From Sulfuricurvum sp. (lineage in GTDB: Bacteria; Campylobacterota; Campylobacteria; Campylobacterales; Sulfurimonadaceae), in assembly GCA_030694265.1 (NCBI GenBank), contig JAUXYP010000002.1, positions 186,001 to 250,000 of the forward strand: a DNA stretch of 64,000 nucleotides, given 5' to 3'. The notes below the pieces were generated by a model, which made no database searches, was not told the origin of the DNA, and worked only from the letters and a program-made list of their open reading frames with translations. Below are positions 42,858-50,537 of the stretch, piece by piece. Every line of letters begins with the position of its first letter. Within the stretch, counting starts at the first letter, position 1. A program made the translations under genes and the position numbers.

Positions 42858-44045
42858 TTAGCCCCTCCAACTCACACAAATCTTCGTTCCCTTTTGCTCT
42901 TCGGATTCGATGGTGATATCTAGATCATATTCTTTTGCGATCATGGCAACGATATGCAGACCGATCCCGAATCCCCCAACACTTTTATCGGCTCTGGTAT
43001 AGCGCTCGAATACCTGTTGGATCATGGAGGAAGGAATTCCGATTCCATTATCTTGTATGCACAACAATGTCGGATTTAAGTTAATGGTGAGGATTCCCTC
43101 CATTTTGTTGTATTTGATAGCATTTGAGAGGAGGTTGTCGATAATACGGGTCATCTTGGTACGATCAATGGTGAGGATACAATGAGGGGTTATAGCAAGC
43201 TCTACGTGAAGCTTCTTTTGCACTATGTGATGGCGAAAGTATTCCAGCCGTTCTTGTAATAATTCACTCACATCAAGCGGTTCGTTTATGACGGCCAGAT
43301 CATGATTCAAGATGAGGTAGGTCAGATCATTGTACAGGGTGGAGATTGTTCGCGATGCGATTTCGATACGGTTTAATTTTTTTTGCATCGTTTGAGGGAT
43401 ATCTGTTTCTTTAAGTGCTTCTAAATTGGTCAAAATAGCACTAATGGGTGTGTTGAGCTCATGGGTGGTGTCTTTGATAAAATCATCCAATAGGGCAATG
43501 GCTTCGTTCATTGGGCGCAAGAGTAAGCGAGAAAATATAAAGCCGATCAGAAGTAAAAAAGTGAATAAGATGGACCCAATTACAACCGATGTTTCAATAG
43601 CATCTGTTCGCCATAATCCATCATCAGGGGTTTCGATTACCAAATAAAACTCTCCCAGCCCATAAGGGGCCAAAGGGACAACAAGATGCACGTAGTTGTT
43701 TTTTAAGGCAATGTTCTCTTTGAAATCTATGGAATTATTGTGTAAATTTCCAACAAGAATTTTTTTATCGTATCCATAAAGAGCGGTTTCGTAAGCGAGA
43801 TCTTTTGGGAATGTGGCCAGATCGCGGTCTTTTTCAAGCCATTGTTTGAGGATGGGGACATAGCTCTCAGATTCCAACTGCATCGCAAGCCGGTGAGAGG
43901 AGAGCATCTGCATTTTAGAGTATTGAAAATACAACGTCCCTAATAATGCCAGAATCACGATAATCAACGCTCCATAGAGCGCCAAAAATCGTTTGAGTGT
44001 TCGGTATTTAGCGGAACTGATACCCGATGCGTTTGTGGCTGACAA
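42858..44045 (-). CDS. two-component sensor histidine kinase (system 1)
   Basis: A 395-residue membrane kinase: TM1 about residues 21-40, periplasmic sensor about 41-150, TM2 about 151-174, then the HisKA domain with phospho-acceptor His195 in THELNTPISAIL, and an ATPase domain with NLLSNAIKYN, DNGIGIP and GFGIGLHIV. The sensor shows no known domain. A TTG start at 44045 is used, overlapping the regulator gene by 38 bases with GGATCG upstream; there is no nearby ATG. It pairs with the regulator at 44008-44676. Confidence 0.9.
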   Translation of the reverse strand: MSATNASGISSAKYRTLKRFLALYGALIIVILALLGTLYFQYSKMQMLSSHRLAMQLESESYVPILKQWLEKDRDLATFPKDLAYETALYGYDKKILVGNLHNNSIDFKENIALKNNYVHLVVPLAPYGLGEFYLVIETPDDGLWRTDAIETSVVIGSILFTFLLLIGFIFSRLLLRPMNEAIALLDDFIKDTTHELNTPISAILTNLEALKETDIPQTMQKKLNRIEIASRTISTLYNDLTYLILNHDLAVINEPLDVSELLQERLEYFRHHIVQKKLHVELAITPHCILTIDRTKMTRIIDNLLSNAIKYNKMEGILTINLNPTLLCIQDNGIGIPSSMIQQVFERYTRADKSVGGFGIGLHIVAMIAKEYDLDITIESEEQKGTKICVSWRG

Positions 44046-44676
44046 TACGATCCTTTCCTAATAGTTTGCGAAGCGTTTTAATGTAGGTGCGCAGGCTTCC
44101 ATCGTTGGACGTTTCATCGTATTCCCATAAATGATCTATGATGGTTTCGTGTGTAAGCAGTTCTCCGGTATGTTGAATAAAGAGTTTGAGCAGTTTGTGT
44201 TCTTTGGGTTGAAGTGATTGCTCGGCGCCATTGATTTTGAGGGATTGATTCTCGGTATCGTAGCTAATTCCTTCTCCCAAAGCAATAACATCGCTGGGTG
44301 GGTGATAAAAATTACGTTTGAGTATGGTTTGTATCCGTAATAGAAGCTCTTTAAGTTCGTAAGGTTTGCGCAAGTAATCATCACCTCCGCTTTTAAATCC
44401 TTCTTCCAAATCGTTCATAGCGTTACGAGAGGTGATAAAAATGGCAGGAGTAGTATTCCCACTGCTGCGGGAGTTTTTCAAAAGTGAAAATCCATCCCCT
44501 CCGGGAACATTGACATCCAGCAGGAGTAAATCAAATTTGGTTTCATAAAGGAGGTCTTCTGCGCTTGCGGCATCGTAGGCACAGACAACCGTATACCCTT
44601 GAGCCTCTAGATATTCAGCGACGCTCTCGGAGAGGTTTGGATCATCTTCTAAAAGAAATAGCTTTGCTTTTGTCAT
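44008..44676 (-). CDS. OmpR-family response regulator (system 1)
   Basis: A 222-residue regulator: receiver domain with acidic pocket LLEDD, phospho-acceptor Asp54 in LLLLDVNVPGGDG, conserved Thr/Ser and Lys in FITSR and LRKPYEL; then an OmpR/PhoB winged helix with LTHETIIDHLWEYDETSNDGSLRTYIKTLRKLL (blocks LTHETIIDHLW, SLRTYIKTLRKLL) and RIGYQF. It is first of the pair with the kinase. Its likely target is the TTCACAATC direct repeat at 42086-42106, by proximity and spacing. Confidence 0.9.
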   Translation of the reverse strand: MTKAKLFLLEDDPNLSESVAEYLEAQGYTVVCAYDAASAEDLLYETKFDLLLLDVNVPGGDGFSLLKNSRSSGNTTPAIFITSRNAMNDLEEGFKSGGDDYLRKPYELKELLLRIQTILKRNFYHPPSDVIALGEGISYDTENQSLKINGAEQSLQPKEHKLLKLFIQHTGELLTHETIIDHLWEYDETSNDGSLRTYIKTLRKLLGKDRIVSHKRIGYQFR

Positions 44677-44701
44677 GAAAAGATTTTAGCATACGCAAAC
44701 A

Positions 44702-45511
44702 CTAAAAATAATAACCTAACCGCACGGCAATCTCGTTGTCACTGGTGGAATCACTCAGTCCATAGCGGTAATTTCCCAAAACAAACCAATGGGCATCGAG
44801 GGGAACCATACCATTAAGGGAAAAAGTTTTAAACGCTTCAACTCCTGTATAAATACTTTGGGATTGCGTATAGGCGACATTTACAAATCCGTTATTAAGC
44901 GTAGCGTATCCAATACCTGCGGTAAAAGCGGTGGTGTTGCGATATTGCACTGTATTGGGGATATTTTTATCGTTGGTCAGTGTGTAGGTTAACCCTCCAA
45001 AAACATGGTAGTGTTCATTCAAATCATACTGTGCATTTATGGATCCAAAGATATCTATAGCTTCGTTGTTGTACCCTGACTTATAGGTGGGTAAAATAAC
45101 TCCAAATCCTGGTTGGAGCGTTAGCGAAGAAGAAGGGTGCGTTTTAATATACAATCCCAACTGAGTATCATTCCATCCACTATCACTGGTATTGGTTTCA
45201 TCGGATCGAAAATAAGAGGTTAAAATCTGCGCGGACATATTTCCACGGTACACATCTGCTTGTAAAGTTGTCGTCAGAGTATTGGCCTTTTCCAAGGTAT
45301 TGTAATTGGTATCCGAATAGTTTGCACCAACGATGACATCGTAGGAAGTATCCGTAAAGAGTGTTTTCTTGGTACATCCAACATTGTCGACTAGATCACC
45401 AAAGGGAGTGTTCTTGCATCGATCCAATGTGTTATTGACTCCATCTAGATCGCTATCGGCCGCAAAAATCTGTAAAACACTTAGTAAAAGAATGAGTAGT
45501 ATTCGTTGCAT
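44702..45511 (-). CDS. outer membrane beta-barrel protein with one calcium-type repeat
   Basis: The 269-residue product has a signal peptide (about 1-17), then a thrombospondin type 3-like Ca-binding unit DSDLDGVNNTLDRCKNTPFGD with VDNVGC, followed by a barrel with alternating strands and many aromatic strand ends, closing EIAVRLGYYF (a C-terminal aromatic as in outer membrane barrels). The barrel resembles DUF3187/transporter-like porins. It follows the Met-rich secreted-protein gene by 8 bases and precedes system 1, so it may be in that operon. Function unknown. Confidence 0.75.
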   Translation of the reverse strand: MQRILLILLLSVLQIFAADSDLDGVNNTLDRCKNTPFGDLVDNVGCTKKTLFTDTSYDVIVGANYSDTNYNTLEKANTLTTTLQADVYRGNMSAQILTSYFRSDETNTSDSGWNDTQLGLYIKTHPSSSLTLQPGFGVILPTYKSGYNNEAIDIFGSINAQYDLNEHYHVFGGLTYTLTNDKNIPNTVQYRNTTAFTAGIGYATLNNGFVNVAYTQSQSIYTGVEAFKTFSLNGMVPLDAHWFVLGNYRYGLSDSTSDNEIAVRLGYYF

Positions 45512-45519
45512 AAGATCTC

Positions 45520-45846
45520 CTAGCGTCGAGTGTTTGTATGTTGATTGTTCATTGCGCCCATACTGCCTTGATGTTGTACATTAGAGTGCATGTTTTGCAT
45601 CGACATATCTTGTCCGCTGCGTGTGCCCGCCAAATTTCCATTCATCCCTATTTGAAGCTTGCGAATTGCTTCGCTTCGCTCTTGTGCATTCATAGCGGCG
45701 AGTCTTGTTTTGAGTTGATTCATCATCTCTGCCCGTTCTTTTTGAGGGGCTTTTAGGATGCGTGTAATTTCTTGATCGATTGAGCTGTCCGCATAGAGAT
45801 GACTGATCAAAGCGAGAAAGAGTACAACAGAGATACTACGTTTCAT
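45520..45846 (-). CDS. secreted Met/His/Gln-rich protein A
   Basis: The 108-residue product has a signal peptide (MKRSISVVLFLALISHLYA, about 19 residues). A helical middle (IDQEITRILKAPQKERAEMM, LAAMNAQERSEAIRKLQ) is followed by a tail rich in Met, His, Gln and Asn: QDMSMQNMHSNVQHQGSMG then AMNNQH. Such Met/His tails can bind copper or silver ions. The helical part recalls CpxP/Spy-type periplasmic sensors, but I see no LTxxQ motif. It is preceded at 45886-45907 by the operator-like repeat shared with protein B. Confidence 0.7.
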   Translation of the reverse strand: MKRSISVVLFLALISHLYADSSIDQEITRILKAPQKERAEMMNQLKTRLAAMNAQERSEAIRKLQIGMNGNLAGTRSGQDMSMQNMHSNVQHQGSMGAMNNQHTNTRR

Positions 45847-45885
45847 TAAAGAATCCTTCTTAATTTCAATAGAGTATTTTAGGCA

Positions 45886-45907
45886 AAAAACATTAGCGAA
45901 GCGTTAG
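45886..45907 (-). promoter_or_regulatory. 22-bp regulatory element, copy 1 (before protein A)
   Basis: On the plus strand: AAAAACATTAG, CGAAG, CGTTAG. It contains TTAG at 45893 and 45904, an exact 11-base period. It matches the element at 48002-48023 at 19 of 22 positions. It ends 40 bases before the protein A ATG and overlaps the stop of the system 2 kinase gene. Confidence 0.65.
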
Positions 45908-46948
45908 TGCTTTTAGGTTCAGAGTAAAAAGACTTCCCTGATTCACGGTACTTTGGACATGAATTATTATACCAAGCTCATCACACAATTTTTTAACGAT
46001 ATGGAGTCCTATTCCAAGTCCTCGTTCATGTTCTTTATAAAAACGATCAAATATTTTTTCAGGATAGTGAATCCCTTTTCCGGTATCTTGGATACGCAGT
46101 ATTGCCGTTTTGGGATCAATGTTGATGGTTACAGACCCCTGATCTGTATTGTATTTAGCGGCATTGCTCAACAAATTGTCGATAATGCGGGTGATAGCAT
46201 CGTGATTGACGAGAATTTTGAGCGTTGAATCGTTAATGAAGAAAGAAATATGAGGGTACAGTCTTTGGACGATCGCAAGTCGTTCTTGCAGTAACGTATG
46301 CAGTTCCAATGGAGCACTTTGGAGGGCATGCCCCTCGAGGTATCCACGTAAATTGTCGCCAAGAGAAACGATGGTCTGTATGCTTTGTTCGATTCGATGA
46401 AGCTTTTTTGTTTCGCTTTGGGGGAGGTTTAATCGGCTGACATTAAGCCGTAAACTGGAGAGTGGCGTGTTTAAATCATGCAGTATATCGCGACTGAATT
46501 CTTGAGTTAAATGCAATGCTTTTCGTAGAGGATACAGAGCGTAAAGTGAAAAGAGGGCAGACAATAGAGCAAGAACTGTCAGGATAATCAGATAGGTTTT
46601 GATCATTGTGGTTTTTGTTTGATACAGCAGCGCTTCATAATGGCGCTTGGCATAATGAAGCTTGAGCGCGTATTGGTCGCTTCCTGGAATGGAGAAGAGG
46701 GCGTACATCCCCCCTTGATCCTGCTGTAGTTGGTAAAGGGTGCTGGTATGCAAAGGGACAAAATCAAAAGTAAACTGGGTACACTTTAAATCGAAACTGC
46801 ATAACTTCATTTCGTTGAAAACAGAGAGCTCAATTGCCTGACGTTTCTTGGTGTACTCATAATAGACAACCAAACCGCTTAACAGTGCGAGAGAGATGAA
46901 GAACACTAAAAAGCTTTTGATAAAAGATTCTGTTTCAGCTCTCTTCAA
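45893..46948 (-). CDS. two-component sensor histidine kinase (system 2)
   Basis: A 351-residue kinase: TM1 about residues 11-31, a periplasmic loop of about 80 residues with two Cys (50 and 56, in KLCSFDLKC), TM2 about 115-139, then HisKA with His157 in DILHDLNTPLSSLRLN and the ATPase domain with NLLSNAAKYN, DTGKGI and RGLGIGLHIV. The two Cys in the sensor could form a disulfide or bind metal. Its start overlaps the regulator's end by 14 bases. The 22-bp element of protein A overlaps its stop codon. Confidence 0.9.
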   Translation of the reverse strand: MKRAETESFIKSFLVFFISLALLSGLVVYYEYTKKRQAIELSVFNEMKLCSFDLKCTQFTFDFVPLHTSTLYQLQQDQGGMYALFSIPGSDQYALKLHYAKRHYEALLYQTKTTMIKTYLIILTVLALLSALFSLYALYPLRKALHLTQEFSRDILHDLNTPLSSLRLNVSRLNLPQSETKKLHRIEQSIQTIVSLGDNLRGYLEGHALQSAPLELHTLLQERLAIVQRLYPHISFFINDSTLKILVNHDAITRIIDNLLSNAAKYNTDQGSVTINIDPKTAILRIQDTGKGIHYPEKIFDRFYKEHERGLGIGLHIVKKLCDELGIIIHVQSTVNQGSLFTLNLKALTLR

Positions 46949-47567
46949 GACGGTATCCTATTCCTCTTACATTGTGAATTTCCCATCCAGTAGTATGTTT
47001 GAGTTTGTTAATCGCAACGCGCAAGGCGGTATCGCTTGGATGCTCCATAAGATCAAAAAGAGATTCTTTGGTAAGTGTTTTACCGATATTTTCGATAAAT
47101 AATTGCAAGAATGGGAGTTGAACTTCTCCCAGTGTAATAAGGTAATTGTTTTTTTTGACTTCACGAGTTTGTGGGTTGAATTCAATCTCCCCAACCTGAA
47201 TGAGTTTTTCTTTTCTGGCCATTTTTGCCTGAATACGTACGAGCAGTTCTTCAGGGAAAAACGGTTTTTTGAGATAATCTTCCGCCCCTAATGTAAAACC
47301 TTTGGAAATAGTGGCAATATCACTCATCGCGCTGATAAAAATAACAGAGGTGCTATCACCTGCATGACGTAAATCTTCGAGGAGTTGCAACCCATTTATT
47401 TTTGGGACGTTGATATCGAGAATGTAGAGATCATATCGGGTGTCGAATGAAGCATCGGCAGCTTCTTCACCATCTTTGACCCAATTGACATCATGATGAG
47501 CTTCCATTAGCATCTCTTCGATGGTTTCACCCAGGATGGTATCGTCTTCCATAAGCAATATTTTCAC
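46935..47567 (-). CDS. OmpR-family response regulator (system 2)
   Basis: A 210-residue regulator: MEDD acidic pocket, phospho-acceptor Asp51 in LYILDINVPKINGLQLL, FISAMSD and LKKPFFPEELL; then an OmpR-type winged helix with KESLFDLMEHPSDTALRVAIN and VRGIGYRLEES. It is slightly shorter in the DNA-binding part than PhoB-type proteins. A palindromic ATTATAAT at 47597-47604 gives a -10 about 30 bases upstream. It is the best candidate to bind the paired 22-bp elements flanking its operon. Confidence 0.9.
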   Translation of the reverse strand: MKILLMEDDTILGETIEEMLMEAHHDVNWVKDGEEAADASFDTRYDLYILDINVPKINGLQLLEDLRHAGDSTSVIFISAMSDIATISKGFTLGAEDYLKKPFFPEELLVRIQAKMARKEKLIQVGEIEFNPQTREVKKNNYLITLGEVQLPFLQLFIENIGKTLTKESLFDLMEHPSDTALRVAINKLKHTTGWEIHNVRGIGYRLEES

Positions 47568-47596
47568 CCAGATGCTCCTATTCTCAATTTCTGAAC

Positions 47597-47602
47597 ATTA
47601 TA
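47597..47602 (-). promoter_or_regulatory. -10 box for the system 2 regulator/kinase operon
   Basis: TATAAT on the minus strand (part of palindromic ATTATAAT), 30 bases before the regulator start. This separates the TCS operon from the upstream Met/Gln-rich gene, which ends in a hairpin. Confidence 0.55.
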
Positions 47603-47651
47603 ATAGACATCTTCAAAAAGTTCTATTGTATGAAAACGTTTTGAAAATGTT

Positions 47652-47672
47652 TTTGAGGGAGATCCCCTCAAA
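47652..47672 (-). terminator. hairpin after Met/Gln-rich protein B gene
   Basis: TTTGAGGG (47652-47659) and CCCTCAAA (47665-47672) form an 8-bp stem with a 5-base loop, 5 bases beyond the stop of the gene on the minus strand. It is followed on that strand by AAAACATTTTC; only a weak T-tract. Confidence 0.55.
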
Positions 47673-47676
47673 GGCT

Positions 47677-47964
47677 TTAGTGGCGTCCGCCACCTGCACG
47701 TGATTGCTGCATTCGGTTTTGCATGTGCGATTGTGATTGTGTCTGCATTTGCGACTGCATTTGAGTTTGCACACGATTCTGCATTTGGTTTTGGATTTGA
47801 GCGTCTGTTCCTATATTGGCTTGTTTCACTTGCATTTGATAGGCAGACTGAGTTCGATATTGTTCCTGAACTTTTGTTTGCTCCTGTGTCATGAGTGCAG
47901 ACTCATCTGCCATTGCGCAAAAAGCACTTAAGCTCCAAAGAGCGATTAGTTTGATTGTTTTCAT
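47677..47964 (-). CDS. secreted Met/Gln-rich protein B
   Basis: The 95-residue product has a signal peptide (MKTIKLIALWSLSAFCAMA) and a mature chain dominated by Gln and Met: QIQNQMQNRVQTQMQSQMQT then QSQSHMQNRMQQ, ending RAGGGRH. No fold is recognisable; it may be disordered or coiled. The DNA shows a matching low-complexity repeat. I use the ATG at 47964, with AAGGAA upstream; a longer in-frame ATG at 48009 would precede the signal peptide. The 22-bp element shared with protein A lies 38 bases upstream. Confidence 0.7.
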   Translation of the reverse strand: MKTIKLIALWSLSAFCAMADESALMTQEQTKVQEQYRTQSAYQMQVKQANIGTDAQIQNQMQNRVQTQMQSQMQTQSQSHMQNRMQQSRAGGGRH

Positions 47965-48001
47965 GGTGATTCCTTTTGTTTTGATAGCGTTATTGTCGCT
48001 G

Positions 48002-48023
48002 AAAAACATTAGTGCAGTGTTAG
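48002..48023 (-). promoter_or_regulatory. 22-bp regulatory element, copy 2 (before protein B)
   Basis: On the plus strand: AAAAACATTAG, TGCAG, TGTTAG, with TTAG at 48009 and 48020 (11-base period). It differs from copy 1 at three positions only and sits at almost the same distance from its gene (38 versus 40 bases). Confidence 0.65.
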
Positions 48024-48042
48024 CAGAAAAGTGCGATGGCGT

Positions 48043-48903
48043 TTAGAGATTCTTGACGCCATTTTTCCATGCAAGCGGAATCTCTTTGAGTGCAGCACCC
48101 ATAATCATTCCAATGATCATCCCCCGTGCGGCATTATCCCCGCCTGCTTGCGCATTGGCAATCATGGCACTTTGGTAATCATCATAACTCAGAAGAACGT
48201 GGATCGTCCCCTCAAATCCCCCTTCAACACCGCAGGCAGGGCCAAAGGTACGAATGGCATTAAAACTCTCTTCTCCCTTACTGTTGATCGCTGCACCGTG
48301 CGCACGAGCTAATAGCGGATCAACAGCAGTGTGTTTGAGTGTATCTGCAATAGTCGCTCCGAGAGCTACATCAAAGAGTACGGAGGCAAAAAACTGTGCC
48401 GCTTTGAGGGCAACGAGAGAGTTATGGGTCAAAGATACAAACATTTCGGTATTGGCTAAAAATTCTTCTTTGGATTTTGAGACTAACAGCAGTGGCGCGA
48501 TACGTCCGATAATAGAGAGATCATGAGAACTTGCACCACAAAGGGTTGAAGGATTATTTTTAAGAATAGCGAGCGTTTCACGACTGGAGCCATCGACGTA
48601 GCCTTGGTAAGCTTCCATTTTTTCAGCCCAAAAAGAAGCATAAAGGGAAGGGTCAAAACGGTTATGCATTTGGATGAATTCATGAAGCCACTTTGCGTGA
48701 TCGCCATAGTGGGTGAAGTCCCCTTTTTCTTTTCCCTTGTGCCACATGGCTTGGGGAGCATTGAGATCTTCCCAGTCGATTGGAAGATTTTTGAGTTGTC
48801 CCTCATCGTATATCCAGTGCGAACCTAGAGCGTAGGCATCTGCGACGAGAGCACCTTGGATAGCATTTATAATGGTTTGGGTTTCTAGATATTTATCGTT
48901 CAT
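48043..48903 (-). CDS. ADP-ribosylglycohydrolase family protein
   Basis: Members remove ADP-ribose from proteins (e.g. DraG) or act on related substrates. The 286-residue product has the helical fold marks: GALVADAYALGSHWIYD at the N-terminus, PSTLCGASSHDLSIIGRIAPLL (blocks GASSHDLSIIGRIAPLL), SLTHNSLVALKAAQFF, and QAGGDNAARGMIIGMIMGAAL near the end, where the GGDN-A region supplies metal ligands (usual form GGDTDT). The start ATG 48903 has AAGGA 8 bases upstream; ATG 48912 is less well placed. No obvious nitrogenase or toxin partner is adjacent. Confidence 0.82.
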   Translation of the reverse strand: MNDKYLETQTIINAIQGALVADAYALGSHWIYDEGQLKNLPIDWEDLNAPQAMWHKGKEKGDFTHYGDHAKWLHEFIQMHNRFDPSLYASFWAEKMEAYQGYVDGSSRETLAILKNNPSTLCGASSHDLSIIGRIAPLLLVSKSKEEFLANTEMFVSLTHNSLVALKAAQFFASVLFDVALGATIADTLKHTAVDPLLARAHGAAINSKGEESFNAIRTFGPACGVEGGFEGTIHVLLSYDDYQSAMIANAQAGGDNAARGMIIGMIMGAALKEIPLAWKNGVKNL

Positions 48904-49162
48904 CTTCTTCATCCTTTAAGGGTTTGAGCAGTGTTTGCATTTTTTTTTGTATTTGGGTTTTGATCGATTCATCGATACTTTTATTGGACGTTTTAGTACT
49001 TTTTATTAGTGTTTCTTGTGGATTGGAGGTGAGGGGGATCCATTTGATCGATTTGTCTTGGGTAGTGTTGGTAGTGGTCATACTAAGCGGCGTTTGTTCT
49101 TGGAAGGGTTCAAGGGCATGTGCGCTCAAAATGATGAGGCACAAAAAAGAAAACTTAGGCAA
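48893..49162 (-). CDS. small secreted protein
   Basis: From a TTG start at 49162 the 89-residue product begins MPKFSFLCLIILSAHALEPF, a good signal peptide. The mature part is polar, Thr/Lys/Ser-rich, and ends in a charged helix (KKMQTLLKPLKDEEDER). An upstream TTG at 49177 in the same frame is also possible. It overlaps the end of the antiporter gene and the start of the next gene, so it lies inside one operon. Not recognised. Confidence 0.5.
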   Translation of the reverse strand: MPKFSFLCLIILSAHALEPFQEQTPLSMTTTNTTQDKSIKWIPLTSNPQETLIKSTKTSNKSIDESIKTQIQKKMQTLLKPLKDEEDER

Positions 49163-50528
49163 TGAGTAATCCGACAATGATGAATAAGAGCAGAGAAATC
49201 CCTGCTGAAATCAGCGCATAGGGGAGCTGGGTTTTGGTGTGTTCTTGGACTGAACACCCTGAAGCCATAGCTGAAATGATGGTGGTATCGGAAATAGGGG
49301 AGCAGTGATCGCCAAAGACTCCACCTGAGATGACGGCACCCATGGCGAGTGCTACGGGTGCATCCAAGCCCACAGCAAGAGGAATCGCGATAGGCAGCAT
49401 GATACTAAACGTTCCCCAGCTTGTCCCCGTTGCAAACGCGATAATGGCACTCAGGATAAAAATCGCGGCAGGAAGATAGGGGCTAGGGAGATAATCTCCG
49501 ATGAAGCTCGCGAGAAATTGCCCCACATGCATGTCGGAAGTCACCCCTCCGATGGCAAAGGCGAGGAGGAGAATGGAAGCAATGGGTACCATTGTTTTAG
49601 CCCCTTGCAGTGTTGCGCTTAAAAAATCTTTGCTATTCATGGCATTTTTAGCTCGATAATAACCGAACGTCAGCAACAGCGTTACGATAAGGGTATAGAA
49701 AATAGAGGTTGAACCTGACCCTTTGAGCAAATTTCCATTGCCGGTAATGAGCATAAATACTAAAACTCCGCCGACCATCCACACCATTGGCCACACAAAT
49801 AGACCTAAAGACCCTTTGTCATCCTCACACTCAATAGATGGTTCCACGACAATGGCGTGCTTCATGGGCCCGATATCAATGTTATACCAAATAGTGACAA
49901 AGGTAACAATGAGGGTAATATAGGCGTAAAAATTGTAACCGATCGCGCTGATAAGCCAACGTGCTTCTTCACCTAATATGAGTCCCGCAGCAATCTGTCC
50001 GCCGATAAGTCCCAAGAGTAATGCCCCCCAGCCGTTTATGGCGATAATCGAGCAAACAGGGGCAGACGTGGAGTCACAGACAAAAGCAAGTTTAGCGCGG
50101 CTGATCCCATAACGATCACAAAATGGTCGTCCGATGGCACCTGCTACGAGTGAAGTGATGGACGATTCGATAAAGATGATGATTCCTGCAATGAAGCTTG
50201 GCATGAGCGCGGCACGTTTGGAGGTGACAAGAGAGCGTTTAGTGCTGAGTTCATGTACGAGCCCATCAACTCCGCCACTGCGTTCGATGAGGGCCATGAC
50301 ACTTCCCACCATCATCGCAAAGGCGAGGGTTTTTAGAACCCACAGTTCGTTGAGCAAGCTCCAAAACCGCTCACTCATGAGGAATAGGGTGTCTAGGGGA
50401 TGGTATCCTGAAATGATAAATTCACCTAGAAGAATAGCCGACAAGAGGGCAATAAAAACAGAACGGCTGAAAAGTGCGAGAACAATCGCGATAAAAGGGG
50501 GAACGAGTCCTAAGAGTCCAAATTCGAT
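49155..50528 (-). CDS. NhaC-family Na+/H+ antiporter, apparent AUC start
   Basis: A polytopic antiporter: TM-rich throughout, with RSGGVDGLVHEL, FIAGIIIFIESSITSLVAGA, CDSTSAPVCSIIAINGWGALLL (blocks CDSTSAPVCSII and NGWGALLL), FATGTSWGTFSIMLPIAIPL and ISGGVFGDHCSPISDTTIIS as family marks. The first ordinary start in frame is TTG 50444, which would delete the first membrane helix. Translation upstream continues I-EFGLLGLVPPFIAIVLALF, a typical NhaC beginning, back to ATC at 50528, with AAGGA 6 bases upstream and an in-frame stop 9 bases further up. The length from ATC is 457 residues. Confidence 0.82.
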   Translation of the reverse strand: MEFGLLGLVPPFIAIVLALFSRSVFIALLSAILLGEFIISGYHPLDTLFLMSERFWSLLNELWVLKTLAFAMMVGSVMALIERSGGVDGLVHELSTKRSLVTSKRAALMPSFIAGIIIFIESSITSLVAGAIGRPFCDRYGISRAKLAFVCDSTSAPVCSIIAINGWGALLLGLIGGQIAAGLILGEEARWLISAIGYNFYAYITLIVTFVTIWYNIDIGPMKHAIVVEPSIECEDDKGSLGLFVWPMVWMVGGVLVFMLITGNGNLLKGSGSTSIFYTLIVTLLLTFGYYRAKNAMNSKDFLSATLQGAKTMVPIASILLLAFAIGGVTSDMHVGQFLASFIGDYLPSPYLPAAIFILSAIIAFATGTSWGTFSIMLPIAIPLAVGLDAPVALAMGAVISGGVFGDHCSPISDTTIISAMASGCSVQEHTKTQLPYALISAGISLLLFIIVGLLIA

Positions 50529-50537
50529 TGAAGATCC

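Noticed and set aside
47690-47840. TGCATTTG-like repeats as a tandem repeat or CRISPR
   Set aside because: Units are irregular, without constant repeats and spacers, and are explained by the Met/Gln codons of protein B on the minus strand.
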